DNA of 64,000 nucleotides, taken from contig MU839211.1 in the NCBI GenBank assembly GCA_030685235.1, positions 61,619-125,618 on the forward strand, given 5' to 3'. This stretch comes from Copromyces sp. CBS 386.78 (taxonomy: Eukaryota; Ascomycota; Sordariomycetes; Sordariales; Sordariaceae). Shown piece by piece: positions 9,878 to 22,582 of this stretch. The position numbers and the translations under genes are program-made. The notes beneath the pieces were generated by a model that was not told where the DNA came from, searched no databases, and was given only the letters and a program-made list of their open reading frames with translations. The stretch's first letter is position 1. Each line of letters opens with the position of its first letter.

Positions 9878-10366
9878 ATGTCCCGCCGCCTCCTCACCCT
9901 CACCCGCCCCATCTCGGGCCTCCCCAAAAGACTCCCCGCGACGACAACCCCCCGCTACTCCTCCTCCTTCCTCCAACGCGGCCCCGCCCCTCCCCGCCTG
10001 CCCGCCGACCAACAAGCCGAATTCGAGCGTCTCCAAGCCGCCGCCGAAGCCGCGCTTTACACGCACACCACCATTCCCAACAACCTTTCCCAGCAGAACC
10101 CGGCCACCCCCGCCTCTCCCGAAAACAATCCAAAGCATGTAACCGAACCTGCCGGGGAGAGCACAGTGGCAGCAGCCCAGACCCAAGCGCCCGTGATCGA
10201 AGACGCGGCACAAACCTTCAGCGGCGGAATCCGCAAGGGCGCGCCACCCGAGTTCGAAGGGGACGTTAACCCCAAGACTGGAGAGGTGGGCGGGCCGAAG
10301 AACGAGCCTTTGAGGTGGGGGGCGAGTGGGGATTGGAGTTTTAATGGGAGGGTTACGGATTTCTAA
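9878..10366 (+). CDS. sdh8: Mitochondrial succinate dehydrogenase assembly factor 4 family protein (DUF1674)
   Basis: Predicted 162 aa, intronless. The first ~35 residues (MSRRLLTLTRPISGLPKRL...) are Arg/Ser-rich and lack acids, a mitochondrial targeting sequence. The C-terminus carries the family signature: VNPKTGEVGGPKNEPLRWG followed by GDWSFNGRVTDF at the very end. In yeast (Sdh8) and animals (SDHAF4) this protein binds flavinylated Sdh1/SDHA in the matrix and helps it join Sdh2. The middle of the protein is low-complexity and poorly conserved, which is usual. The start was chosen because the upstream extension (MTTSTPIAG...) would mask the presequence. Confidence 0.9.
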   Translation: MSRRLLTLTRPISGLPKRLPATTTPRYSSSFLQRGPAPPRLPADQQAEFERLQAAAEAALYTHTTIPNNLSQQNPATPASPENNPKHVTEPAGESTVAAAQTQAPVIEDAAQTFSGGIRKGAPPEFEGDVNPKTGEVGGPKNEPLRWGASGDWSFNGRVTDF

Positions 10367-11162
10367 GATGTCTCGACGCTAGGGGAGACGGATCTGGGAG
10401 TGATTGAATGATGAGGATGAGGCGCTATGGACTCAGGAAGAGCTTGTGGGAAAGGGGATGTACTTGCATGGTTGGTTGATAGACTGACTGTTCGAGACAC
10501 TCCTACTACTTACTGTCCTTTGGTTCGCAAGGGCTCTCCGAGTTGAATTTGTCAGGGATGGCTGTACGATACGGGGTGGATAAATGTCAATCAACAGAAT
10601 GGTTGAACTCTGTCTGTCTGTTGGAGATAAATGTCAATGAGTCGTTTTCGACCGAGTCCTTTGTCTGTAATCATCCGTTTTCCCTAGGCTAGGTCCAATA
10701 ACAATCCAACGTCTATACCCTGCCAGCCTGCTATCACCAAGAATTGGTAGTTCATACATCAACGACGAGCCCAGCAACACAGAAGCACCAACATGGATAC
10801 CGCTTCCACTCACACCAAAACACAGCAAAAGCGAGCAGCAATAACCAAACACCATCAAAATGACTTCCAAAACGTTCTCTTCTTCATTGATCTCAACTAA
10901 ACCAACAACAGCAGCCTGGTATCAAAGCATGCCCGGCAACACAACAACAAAACAGGCAATGCAATGCAACCCTTCCCCCTCCTTCTCTCTCTTTCTCCTA
11001 CACAGGTGGTAATACATGTTTTTTTCCACAACCTGCGATCCGCTCCCCTCTCCCACCTCCTAGTGTCCCAAAATTGGCTAGCATTCCACATTTCCCTTGT
11101 TTTTCCAACTATCGGCTTAAACCTCGCCCTCTTCTTTGTCCTCATCCTAGGCCTCCCTTGGG
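10367..11162. other. Intergenic, convergent 3' regions
   Basis: Between the SDHAF4-family gene (+) and the Rxt3-domain gene (-). No coding sequence or repeat is supported. Confidence 0.5.
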
Positions 11163-14100
11163 CTACTCAGTCGAAGGAGTAGGGGCAGCAGCGGGAGCAG
11201 CGGTGGCGCTACTAGTAGTAGTCGTGCTAGTAATCGTGGTGATGATGGCCGCAGCGGCGGCGTCAGCTGCGTCGTGCTCGGCATCTGCACCAGGAGCGAC
11301 ACGCGCAGCGGAAGAGGCAGCCTTGGCCGGCTCTTCCGTAACAACCGTAGACGGTACCGCAGCTTCCCTGACCTCGGTGATGGTCTCCGTGATTACAGCC
11401 TTTACGGCCTCGGGTTCAGGGACAGATTGAGAAGCCCCTACGACTTCTTCTAACGGGTTTTCCACCTTTTCCTCCTCCGCTGTCTCCTCCGGTTCCTCAA
11501 CTATGGTATCGTCGTTATCGTCCGCCGTTTCCGTCTCCAGTTCCGGTGCAGGACTTTGTTCGATTTCTGCACGAGGTTTAGCTGGGGCATCAAGCTTGGA
11601 TACAGCTGGAGACTCGGACTCGGGCTCGGGCCCGGCTTCCTTGACTGGCTCAGGCTCTGGCTGGGCCTCCTTGACTTCGGGTTGAGGGGTGGTGACTTTC
11701 TCGAGCTCGGCTTCCTTCTCCAATTCCTTCTCTGACTCCTTCTCCCTCTCGAGATCCGGCTCGCCAGTTTTTTCCACCTCCTTATCTTCCTCGACCGCCT
11801 TGTTTGTTTCCTTGGTCTCAACAGGCTTATCGGTCATCTCGACATCCTGCTTTTCACACTCAGTCTTCTCGTGCTCCTTTCCTTGACTCTTCTCCTTTTC
11901 CTGTGCCGGTTGAGCCTCCGGCTCCAACTCCATCGTCACATCCCCATCCTGGTCCTCCTCTCTCTGCTCCTCAGGTTCCTTCTCTCCCTCCTTCTCCTTC
12001 TCCTTCTCCTTGAGCCCCTCGACACTCTCACCCGGCTCATGATTCTCCTTATCCTCATCAGCCGCAGCCTTCCTGCCAGTCCCGGCCGACGGCCACCACT
12101 TGCTACTCTGCTGGCCCTCATCAGTCTCCTTCTCACGCTGCTCCTGCGGCGTCCCGCTCAGTCTAATCTGTCCCAACTTTTTGAAACTCGACACTGGCGG
12201 GCTTTGTGCAATCTCCCGAAGAGCCTTGTTGATTCTATCGCGTCTGGCCTTACCCCTCAATCGGTTCACGGGCTGAGCGCCATTGACGAGCCAGCGAATG
12301 TCCATGATGGCGAAGCTGAGGCCGTCATGCGACGAGCGCGAGTAAATCCCGTCGCCTTCTTCAAGGACGCTGCCCCACTCGCGGCTCTTGATACCGAAGC
12401 GCGTGGTAGAGGCGTACTTTTCGAGCTTGGGGAGTACGAGAAGGGTCACGTGAAGATCGCGGTTGGCTGGCACAGCCATGGGGCCGCTCGGAGGGGGTTG
12501 AGAGTACACCTCCGAGCCAGCCTCGTCCTTGGTCGCCTGAGGACCATTACGCATGCTCGTGAGGATGTCGGAGGCGGTACTAACTGCCTCGTCCAAGCCC
12601 AAAAAGGCTGTATCCACCTCCTCCGGCCACTCGCCTCTGAACCAACCGGCATGGATGCACGCAGCAATCACATCCGAGTCATCAGTGTAGATGTCGGTAC
12701 CCCAGAGAGCTCTCCTGGAAGTGATCTCCTCCCGGGCTTCAGAGGTGAGATGGGCCTTGCTGATCTTCACCGTCAAGGTGCAATTTTCCTTGCCCTGGAT
12801 CAAATCCCATGGCAGAGGCCGGGGCGTCGACTTGAAAGGTTGGCGAGGTGGCCGCTTAGTGCGTGAATCCTGTCTCCGGGATGGCGACAGCTTGGGATCG
12901 TACACAACCTCACCCAAGTGTGACCGTGGAAGATGGGCCACGCTTTTCAGCACCTCTTTTGATCTAACCTCGTGCTTGGGCTTGGGGAGTTGGACCGGAG
13001 GGGGACTCGGGGGTTGTACCAGAGCCGCTTTGACTGGACCATTGCTAGGATGCGGCATCGATCGAGGAACGACATGGTGATGATGGTGAGTTGTCGGCAT
13101 ATCCTTGGAAAGCATCGCGTTGGGCGGAGGCACAGATGGCGCCCCAGTCACGTTCTTGAACGGAGTATTCCCCATCAGCGCAGGCCCAGGACCTTGCTGG
13201 AGATCATGCCGGTGATGGTGGTGGTGATGGCTGGGTTTGTTAGTAGCTCCCTGGGACAAGAATGATATAACATCAACGTACTGATGATGGTGGTGGGTAT
13301 GATGGGTCTTGGCTTTTTTGCCGCGACCCCCCACGGGAGTCAACCTCCCTGTGCTATCCTCATCCATTCTGGACTCGTCGTCCTTGAGCTTTCTACGTTT
13401 ACCACGGCCCGGGCCTTTGGGTCCAGGCTCGGCAACTTCTTGAGGCTGTGGGACTCCGTCGGAATCCTCACGACGCATCAACATGGATCCAGTAAAGGGA
13501 AGCTGCTGCAATCCCAATCCCGTGGGAATTGGGCTCATGGCGCCAACGCCGGTACCAATTCCGGAAAACATGCGTCCGAATTCGCTCTTGATACCAGGTT
13601 CGCCTGTTGGGCCGGCCAGCTGGGGTTGGGCACCCTGGACAGCCTGGGGCAAAGGCGAAATGCGACCCTTGCGATTTATTTCCTGAATGCCCAACAAACT
13701 CCGCTGATGCCCAGGGGGAGCCAGTTCTTCCATATGACGAGTCCTCGGGGAACCGTACAACGAGCCCGTACCCACACCACTATAGGCGACTGACGGAGGG
13801 GGTACAGGCTGGTCTTCTCTGGTACGAGGAGGGAGCTGCTGGTGTTGCATGTAATATGGATGCTGGTGTTGCTGCTGCTGCTGCTGCTGTTGTTGTTGTT
13901 GCCGTTGCTCCATATGCATCATATTCATCCTTTGTCGTTGTTCCGGAGACTCAAACTGCATAGGACCCGGGCCATGAGCTGCCATGGCGTGTTGTTGATG
14001 GGGCGGGAGCGACGACGGAGGATACCGATCCGGCGGCGGACCCGCAGCATACGACGGATGGCCATTGTACGGAGGCGCAGTGGTCGCCGGATGCTCGTGC

Positions 14101-15181
14101 GGATGCCTGGCCATGTGTCCGGGCTGATCGTAAGGGCCTCGTGGCTGTTCAAAGCTCGGCCTATGCCAATGACCTTGCTCTCGTGGATCAGGAGGTCGAC
14201 CAAACTGAGGTGGAGCTCTCTGGTGCTCCATCTGGCGAGCATACTCGGCTTGTTGCATCGGGTGTGGCCGTCCAGCGTCACTCCCCGACATGGTCCTCTC
14301 GCGGCGCTCCCTCTCACGCATCTCCTGGAACTCCCTTTCCTGGCGCTCCCTCTCTTGTCGTTCCCTTTCAGTCATGAACCGTTGTTCCTCGTAGTTAGGC
14401 ACTCGAATGGGACGCTCAGGGTTGTATTCTTCGACCGCTCTCCTGTCCTCCCTATGCCCATACATGTCGTTTGGCGGTGGTCTGCCCATTTCCATGGGAC
14501 GTGGCGGAGGAGCGTTCGGGAACGATTTAGGCTGACTGTTGGGCCGCGGCGGCACCCCGGTCCCAGCCATACGTGCCTGCTCCCTTGCTTGTTCTGCAGC
14601 AGTTAGCGGCGGTCCCCTATTGCTATAGACCTGCGGTGTACCATAACGCTGCACCTCCGGGGTGTAGCCACCCGAGGGCGACGCAGCGATGCCCGTCCTA
14701 GGGTCCCTGGGATCTCCCCTAGGATCTCGGGGGTCTCTAGGATCGCGCGGATCTCGTGGGTCACGCGGGTCTCGAGGATCGCGGCCATCGAACAGTCTAT
14801 GACGGTCGGGCGTCTGTGGTCGGCGGAAGCCAAAGTCGGGGCCTGGACCGCCCATCGTGTGCATTCGGGGGGATGCATGCATGGGTTGGTTATACGGCGG
14901 ACCTGACACACCGGAGGGAGGTCCAGGCGGGTATGGACCGGCAGGAACACCAGGATCGCGAGCTGGAGGAGGGCCACCAAGCATGGAGGAGATGGACATG
15001 CTGCTTCCGGAACCGGTCCTTGGCAGAGACTCTAACGCAGGGAGCTGGCGGTCCCTGGGAAACGCGTTCGGCGGCCCGATGGCGACCGGAGGAGCTCGAG
15101 GAGGCGGGATGCCATAGGATGCACCCATCTGGTGCGCATTCGGCGGCGGGCCTTGTTGAGAAGGATGTGGCGGCTGCGGTG

Positions 15182-15212
<31 letters not shown>

Positions 15213-15854
15213 ATGAGGACCCGGGTGTTGTTGCATGTGTTGCTGGGGGTGTTGTTGCGGATGCGCTTGCGGCGGAGGTTGTTGAAGCTGCTGCTGGTGC
15301 GACGGCGGCGGGGGGCCCTGAGGAGGCGGCCCCTGCTGAGGAGGAGATGTGGGCGGCGGCATCGCGCGATTAACGGGGCCGGGCCCTGATGTAATCGAAG
15401 AAGCGCTCGGGTGTCGTGAATGCGCCGGGGGCATCATCGGGCCGGATTCTTGTCGCAAATGCCGGGGCGGACCAGCGTAGTACTGGATCGGATCGGAGTG
15501 TTTGCGCGTGTGCGGATCCGCATGAAAAGTCGAGTGCGACGGGTGCGCAGAGGGCGAATAATGCTGCGACTGCGGCGGGGGTGGTTGCTGATGCGCTGGT
15601 TGCGGCGGGGAGCGATGCGATGTTGGTTGATGCTGCTGCTGATGTTGCTGCTGGTGATGATGATGGGGTTGAGGATGTTGCGCGTGTGGTTGAAGTGGCG
15701 GCTGCTGTGGTGGCTGCGATGACGCGGGCGGAAATGGTGGGCGACCAAAAGCGGTGGTGGTCGTGTTTTGGGCAGAACCTGGAGCAGCGTTCCCGTTCCG
15801 TGAAAACGGGAGCTGTGGCGGCGGCTGTTGCTGCTGCTGGTGTCTTGGATCCAT
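11163..15854 (-). CDS. rxt3: Rxt3-domain protein, Rpd3L histone deacetylase complex subunit (very long, Gln/Pro/His-rich)
   Basis: Exons 13282-15854 and 11163-13230; 1546 aa. The start ATG at 15854 begins MDPRHQQQQQ. In yeast Rxt3 belongs to the Rpd3L deacetylase complex; the matching domain here lies at about residues 990-1220, with PWDLIQGKENCTLTVKISK, RALWGTDIYTDDSDVIAAC and HAGWFRGEW, then VTLLVLPKLEKY and WLVNGAQPVNR. The N-terminal 900 residues are disordered and full of poly-Gln, poly-His and Pro runs, a DPR repeat (coding 14697-14790) and an ERER-rich helix. The C-terminal 300 residues are a charged Glu/Lys stretch. The 51-nt intron (13231-13281, GTACGT donor, CTAAC branch, CAG) interrupts a run of His codons and is divisible by three. 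The length far exceeds yeast Rxt3, but long disordered flanks are common in filamentous fungi. Confidence 0.88.
13868..13904 (-). repeat. Poly-Gln codon run in the Rxt3-domain gene
   Basis: CAG/CAA run encoding about eleven glutamines after MEQR. A second run of CAG codons lies at 15183-15212. Both are length-variable candidates. Confidence 0.85.
14697..14790 (-). repeat. 9-nt tandem repeat encoding (Asp-Pro-Arg)n
   Basis: Imperfect tandem units encode RDP/DPR about nine times within the disordered region of the Rxt3-domain protein. Third-position variation shows that the protein repeat, rather than the DNA, is conserved. Confidence 0.85.
15183..15212 (-). repeat. (CAG)n run encoding poly-Gln
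   Basis: Nearly pure CTG on the plus strand, so CAG on the coding strand; encodes about ten glutamines after HPGPH. Confidence 0.85.
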
Positions 15855-18800
15855 CGTGTTGAGCAAAAAAGTGGAATGCCTGTAGCTGCTGGGAAAAAGG
15901 GCGGAGAGGACGGACGGACGCTCGGTTACAGGTACCCGCGGATCTCCAGTTTTAAAAAAAAGTCGAGAAGTGGAAACAAAAAAAACAATGACGACTTTTT
16001 TTTTTTCTCCAAGCCCCTGCGCCTAGACCACCTCACGATCCTTGACTAGGGCTGCACTGCACAGCGGCTGGACACCGACAAGGTGAAGAGAGCACAGAGC
16101 CAAGCTGACAACCTGAGGAGCCTCAACCACAACTCGACTGGAGGACGACGAAGACTCGGGATTCGAATTTCTTCACTTTTTTCGAGACGCCTTAGCTGGA
16201 CGGACTGGAAGGTGGATGAAGATGAAGCTGTCAAGGTTGCTGACCTGGCTGGGTTCTGGATTCGACCTGTGACGGCGCGCCCAGACGAGTGACGGGGATG
16301 CAACTTTGAACACGCGGATTGATGGGACCCCGACTCTGTCAACTGAGGTGACTTGGCGGCACTGGGTAGTCAAGCAGCAACAACCAACAACTGTCACTTG
16401 AAAGAGACGGGAGATTGTCAAAATGTGGTGATGTTGTGTGCCAAACGAGGGAAAGAAGCACAAGGGCAAAGGAAAGAAGAACGGGAGTTGTTGGTTTAGG
16501 TTGTGACAAGGAAGGTGTGGCAGGCCAGGTTTCAAATGATGAATGGATGGACAGATCGATAACGCCTGTCCTCTTCAGCTTGGTCTTGGTTGGGGGAAAA
16601 GCATAAATTTTGGTGGGTGGTGCCTGCGGTGAGGTGCCTGTTGCTGTGTGTCGCTGTGTGGTGTGCTTGACCCTGTGTGAGATGGAAAGCGGGTGCGTCA
16701 GGTCAGGTCGTGCGCCATGTACCTTGTGTGGTGCGTCGTGCCCCAGTCACCCACCCCGGCTTCACAAGCTCACCTTGAATGGAACCTGCACGACTGGAAC
16801 GGTCACCCCTGGACGAAGCTCACGGCCTGGTCTCCACCGTCCAGGCTAAGTTATTCTGGGGAAAGGTTCAGGTTGGTTGGTTGGGGCAAGCTGCGTGACC
16901 GCCCGACGAACCGGGCTGCATTCCGTTTTTTTATGCCACTCGTGTTTCCAACAACAACGGTCCAACCATAGCAGCTTCTTCTTGCTTCTTGTTCGTCTTC
17001 CGCCTTCCGCTTCGGTTCGTTGGAGACAAAGGCACAGTTGGCTCAGTGGGCGCCAGTCCCCCAGCCGTCTTTATATACTGTAAAGACCTGGGAACCAAGA
17101 GACTGGACTCCGCTGGTGACAAGGAGACAACAACAAACAGCATGTGGTCTGAGCTTGATCTGTACAAGGGGATGAAAGCCACTTGTTATTGGGTACAGTC
17201 AGGTAGTCATACATGCGGAGTTTGAGAAGCAGATGACCGGAAAGGAAGGCGTACAGCGAACTTTGCGAAATTCGGAGAGGTCGAGAGCGAACAAAAGAAG
17301 ACGAAAATTCTGAATGAACAGAAAAAGGAACGCAGCCGAAGTGGTCCGTACCGCGGTACCTAGCCAAAACAGGGATTTGGGCGGACGCTAGCGCTTTTCG
17401 GTGGGTGTGTTTGATGGACCGGGGCAACGGGGATGACAGGGATCATGTCTGTCATTAGACCGAAATTCTTTTTCACAGCTGATGATGTGGCTCGAGTCCC
17501 TTCCCCGGACTTCAGGGTCTTTTTTCATGAAAGCTCTTATCGAAAATTCATCAGCCTTCCGTTATCGTGTTTGTATGTGGCCTTGAGATTAAAGGTCGGA
17601 TCAAAGACAGTCTTGAAACAAGACGGACGGAAGAACGGGCAATTTTGGTGGGATGAAAATTTAGAACCTCCCACCCCCAACCCCAACCCCAAGACAACGT
17701 CGCAACCGAAAGGCGACATTGACAAGAAAAAAACCATGTCGATCTTGTCACGACAATCAGGGCAGGCACGGCACAAGGAGCGGCAGGCCAGACTGAAGCG
17801 GCAACAACCACACCAAACCAAACACGGTAGGGCGCAACAGGCAAGGGCACCAGGCTCTAACTTCTCAGGGGAAGAGCGCAGAACAATGAGGGGTAGAGAC
17901 TCGCAACTGTCGAGGAACAAAGCAGCGAGACCCGAAAGAGGAGTCGTTGGGCCGTCAAATGTAATGCGACCTTCCACCTTCCATCCGTGGATTGATTGAT
18001 TGCTCCAGATCTTAGGTTGTCCCAATTCAGATCTTCCATTTTCGACTGGCGCCTTAAATGCGAACTGAACTGCTACGATCAACCCTCGCTTTTCGCGCCA
18101 TCAAATCGACAAACATCCCATCAACCCCCATCATCCCATCCAATGCTCCCGTGATGCCTTCTCGGCTATTGCCTTGTATCATCACATCATCCCGCCCGCT
18201 ACCTCTCGGGACTTGACTGAGGACCACAGCCCCGACTGCCCCAAATGCTCCCGAGATGCGTTGCGACGTGATGGGTCACGGCCATGCCGCTGCAGTGTTC
18301 TGAGGCACAGATATCCCACCATACGACATTTGACTGCGTGCAGTCGGATGCTACGGAAGAGGATGACTGGACCATGCCACCATCCCACAGGCTCGGAACC
18401 TTATCGACCGATATCTTATCAGCAGCCGCCTCCTACCTACCTTGGTACTCAACCTCAGACACGAAACATACGAATCACGTTGTCAAAGGTAAACGGTTTC
18501 GGGATTCTCGGTCGTCTGGAATGCTTCCATTTGCTAACAAACGCCTTTTCTCGTTACAGCCAAGCCGGACTTTCCCCCGTTTCCCTCCCTCCCTCCCTCC
18601 CGAAACCTGTGGGGACGGCACGCGCCAGGCACAGCAACCCCGTTTTACTTTGGGAGACGGGACTGAAGACATTTACTGGCTGTTTGCTGAGCCTTGATAT
18701 ACCTACCTTGGAAAATCTCGCCCTCTGCGGAGGAGTACGACAACGCAGGGCAGGATGGCAACTTGAAGGTAAGTCGAGGTGATGTAGGAAACATGAGTTA

Positions 18801-20735
18801 GGTTGCATCGGTTCATATCTGCCCTGCGCCCTGTTACACAGCTCACACCTCGTAAGAGGGTTCGAGGAGCATGCTTCAACTTCTTCCACCTGGAAGGAGA
18901 AAATGCCATGTTGTCTTCCAGTTTTCTGAACTTGGAGTTCCCTGACCAAGTGGGAACAGACACCCGGAGCTGCAACAGGGACGGCATGAAGCAACAGTGC
19001 ATATGTTGACAACAGCGTACGCACAAAGCCAGATGCGAGGCAATGCATCCCAACCCGTTGCTTATACACCTTGCCATCTTGCATCTTGCGGGAGACCTGC
19101 ATAAGCAGTCATACTTATAGCATGCATCACAGTCAGCACGCTTGGAAATTTTGAGGGACAAACAGGCAAGCCAGTGTCTTGAACACGCTCGGGTCATAAA
19201 CAAATGCCTGTCTTCAATCTATCACGACCGTATACTCGCCCAACCATTCTCTTTTTGCACCGGGATTATCCCATCATCTTTAACTCTAGCAACCTCCTCC
19301 CGGTGACAACATCGCGAAGATGGTCCATATGTCAAAACTAGAGATAAAAAGCATTCATTCAACGGCGCTCTTCAAGTCCATGCCTCACGAGTATATTTCA
19401 AGGAAGTTGTCGATTGCACTTTCTCACCGCAACATGTATGCGCATTGAAATTGGAACCAGCAGCCGCAGTATGCACCAGTTAGATGAACCGATATACTTG
19501 AACATCCACATGGCAGCAGGAACGTAAGTTCAAGAAAATTGTCAAACGACAACCTCAGATACCAGAAATGTATTCAGGATTATGCCAGCAAAAGAAGTGC
19601 GTACATCGGGTAGATGTCGTGTTAGTCAGCAGAAACATCGCCTTACACTCGGAAGCGATGCTATGCAGATTGCTAAAGCCCTCGCTCGGTCTGTCCCTGG
19701 CTTGGTCTCTCTGCTTCACAGTCTGCATGTACTTTTCACCACACTCTGGACATGACATGACATGACATGCACATCTGTTCTATTCACCTGCTTGCTTATC
19801 ACCAACCACAGTAGAACAACTCCATGTAAACAACAACACCTTCCATTCCCCTTTCACCCACCCGGAGACCTACTTACCAACATTAATTCCAGGCTGCTTT
19901 TACTCACTTACTTCCAAGAACCCTGATAGGTACCCTGGCATTGTCCATGAGACAAACCATGATCCCCCCCTCGCTCCCCAGACCCTACCTGTTGCGTCCG
20001 TAGAGGCCCGGAGATGTACCCCAAGACATCCCGTCCTGATCCATCTTCTCCTTGCAAGACACCAACAGTCCTTGCCAACTTCACACTGAGACACGATCCC
20101 ATCCATGATTTCCTCTTCGCTCGCAATCAAATCCCCGTGTGGATTTTGGATATTGTGTCTCATGCGGTGATGCCTACTTGAGTGAGTGAGTGGGTGAGTG
20201 AGGTATGCTTATTTCGAAGTTGATACTGCCTTCAACAATGAAAGCCATCACCACTTTGGATCGGGTACCCACCTTAGATTGCTTGTATATGTGGCTCCTT
20301 GAGATCGACCAGGATGTCGAAATTCAAGGTGGAAGTCCGAGTCCCGAATTTTCCAAAGGAGGCTCCACTACTTAGGAACACTGACCAATCAACTAACACG
20401 GTTTTTGGCTCCGTCGCCGACTTCCTCTTGAGGACATCAGGACAAAGAGTTCACGGACAGCACCTCAGTCAGGCACGGACTCCTAGTCAAAGAGAGACCG
20501 AAGATTCCTTTGCATATCGATTTCATTACTGCTTATACCATCGGTAACAGAGGAGCATCAACATAGGGATTCAAGGTCATTAGGTATTACCGTTCTAACA
20601 ATGAACAAAAATATGCTAGGTACACGTACTACCACCCGCATGAACCCCATTGCTCATCATATCGTCATCGATCATTACATCCCCCTTTCCCTCCCCATCC
20701 TCTTCCAACCCCCCTCTTAAACGTTTCTCGACAAT
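15855..20735. other. 4.9-kb gene-poor region
   Basis: The first kilobase contains the leader and promoter of the Rxt3-domain gene (poly-A/T runs at 15950-16010). The rest has only frames without domains, codon bias or splice logic that I would support. A short (CCCT)n run lies near 18584-18600 and a (GACAT)n run near 19752-19770. The last 500 bp are the 3' side of the sedolisin gene. I see no tRNA or transposon. Confidence 0.5.
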
Positions 20736-22582
20736 TTAAGCATTCTTCACACCAGGCGCCGCCAACGCCAACAACCTCTCAAACTTGGGGGTACCAAGTC
20801 CAGTAACAGGATCCCACCCCTCGGTAGCATTCCACTTGGCACTGCCCCCCGCGTCAGCCGCAAACTCCGGACGTCCCTGGCATCCGGTACCAGCACCATC
20901 TACGATATCAGTGAACGCCGAAGGAGCAGCATACAGCAAGGGGTTAATGAATCCCAAGCTCGGCAAGCCATGGCTCTTGCGCGCAGCGTTAAGCAAAGCG
21001 ACAATACCAGCGAAGGCCGGTGCCGAAGCAGAAGTACCCGAAACGCCAGCCAGACGCCCGCCAATGTACACAGCGTACTTGTACGCTTGGGCGCTCACGT
21101 CGGGGAAGCCACGGCCGTTGTGGTCGAAGAACTGAGAGTACGTCTTGCCGATCTTGTTGAGGTACTTGCCCACGGCGAGTTGCTGGTAGAGGGGACGCTT
21201 GTGGTACATGGAGAATCCTCCCGACGAGAAATAGACGGCCTTTTCGGGGACAGTCTGGTAAGTACCGCCGACGGAAGTCACCCACGGGCAGGCGCCGGGG
21301 AAGGTGGGCTCGAAGTAGGTAGAGTTGGTGCCGTCGTTGCGGATGCAAGCGGTGCCGGGGCCGGAGTCACCGGAGGAGAAAATCACGGACACGCCGCGCG
21401 CGCCGAGCTGGCCGATCATGGAGCACACCTTCTCGGCGTACTCGCGGGGCACGGATTGCTCTTCTTCGCCGTAGGAGGTGGAGAGGGTGGCGGGGAGCTC
21501 GGAGTTCTTGAGCGAAAGGAGGTAGGTGAAGAATTCGAGATAGGGCTCGTTGGAGATTTCGGGGCCGGGCTGGTTGGCGGTGGGGACGAGCGGGCCGCGG
21601 CCGCCGACGGAGTACTCGCGGATGGGGATGGGGTTGGAGACCGCGAGAATATATTGGAGGTCGAGGTTGGCCTCGACTGTTGGGAATTTGTTAGTACGCT
21701 GCTGCAAGGTAAAGGGGGAAGGAAGGAGGGGGGAGGAAGAAAAAAAAGCTTACCTCCGATGTTCTCGGGAGACTGGTCATGGAGACCACCCTTGACGAGC
21801 TTGACGGTGTAGTTGCGCTCAGCGGCCTCGGGGACGAAGGCCTTGGCGAACGAGGTGAAATCCTCATAGTTGGAGTACTGCTCGAGGTACGAGGCGAAAG
21901 CGACAGTGTTCTTCTCCGAGGCGGAGGGCTTGTACTTGATATTGTACAGGGAGCGGATCTCGTCGGGGTAGATGCAGCCGGTGCAAGTGGGGTGCTCTCC
22001 ATCAGCGGCAGCCTTGACGTTGGCGATGCCCTGGGTATCGGGCTCCTCGTAGATCTCGAAGATGGTGGAGGCCTTGGCGGCGAGCTTGCCGAAGCGCGTG
22101 GTGGGCTGGATCATGTCGACGTGCACGTCAAGCTCGTCGGGGACGCTGTACTGGAGGGTGCGGAGCTTGGGGCCGGTCTTGTCGCCGTCCTGCTGGTACC
22201 AGGCGAAGGTGGTGTTGAGCAGGTTGTTGGCCTTGGCGACCGAGGTGGTGAAGGAGACCCAGTCGTTGTCGACCTTGCCCTTGATGCCGTTGCGGTTGAG
22301 CCACTCGGTGACGGCATCCGTGGTCTCGTCCGAGGGGGCGACCAGGGAGCGGACCTCCTCGCTGCTCAGGTGCATGCCGTACTGAGGATGGTTGGGGGTG
22401 GACACGCGGAGGATGGCGGCCTCGAGAGCATCGGACTGGTGGGCGGGGAGGGCGATCTTGAGCGAGACGCTCTCGTCGGCCGAGGCGGCGCGAACCTTCT
22501 TCCAGCCCGATGGCACGGAAGGGAGGCTGCTCTTGACATGGGCAGAGGCGCCCGCGGCGAGGAGGAGGACGGACCAAAGCAT
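20736..22582 (-). CDS. Secreted tripeptidyl peptidase, sedolisin family (peptidase S53)
   Basis: Exons 21754-22582 and 20736-21676 (77-nt intron) encode 589 aa. Residues 1-14 (MLWSVLLLAAGASA) are a signal peptide. A pro-domain of about 185 residues (GWKKVRAASADESVSLKIALP...) is followed by the serine-carboxyl catalytic domain. Visible catalytic elements: Glu and Asp in EANLDLQY, the oxyanion Asp in SSGDSGPG, the nucleophile Ser in SGTSASAP, and the calcium site residues in FTDIVDG and GWDPVTGLGTP near the C-terminus. Such enzymes remove tripeptides from peptide N-termini at acid pH outside the cell. The domain is complete and no key residue is missing. Whether it acts as a tripeptidyl peptidase or an endopeptidase cannot be decided from sequence. 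Confidence 0.95.

Noticed and set aside
11871..12866. 331-codon Leu/Arg-rich plus-strand frame
   Set aside because: Antisense of the Rxt3-domain gene; composition reflects the Glu/Lys codons on the other strand.
17433..17999. 188-codon frame in the long gap after the Rxt3 gene
   Set aside because: Low-complexity Arg/Gln/Lys content, no motif, and no flanking gene-like features.
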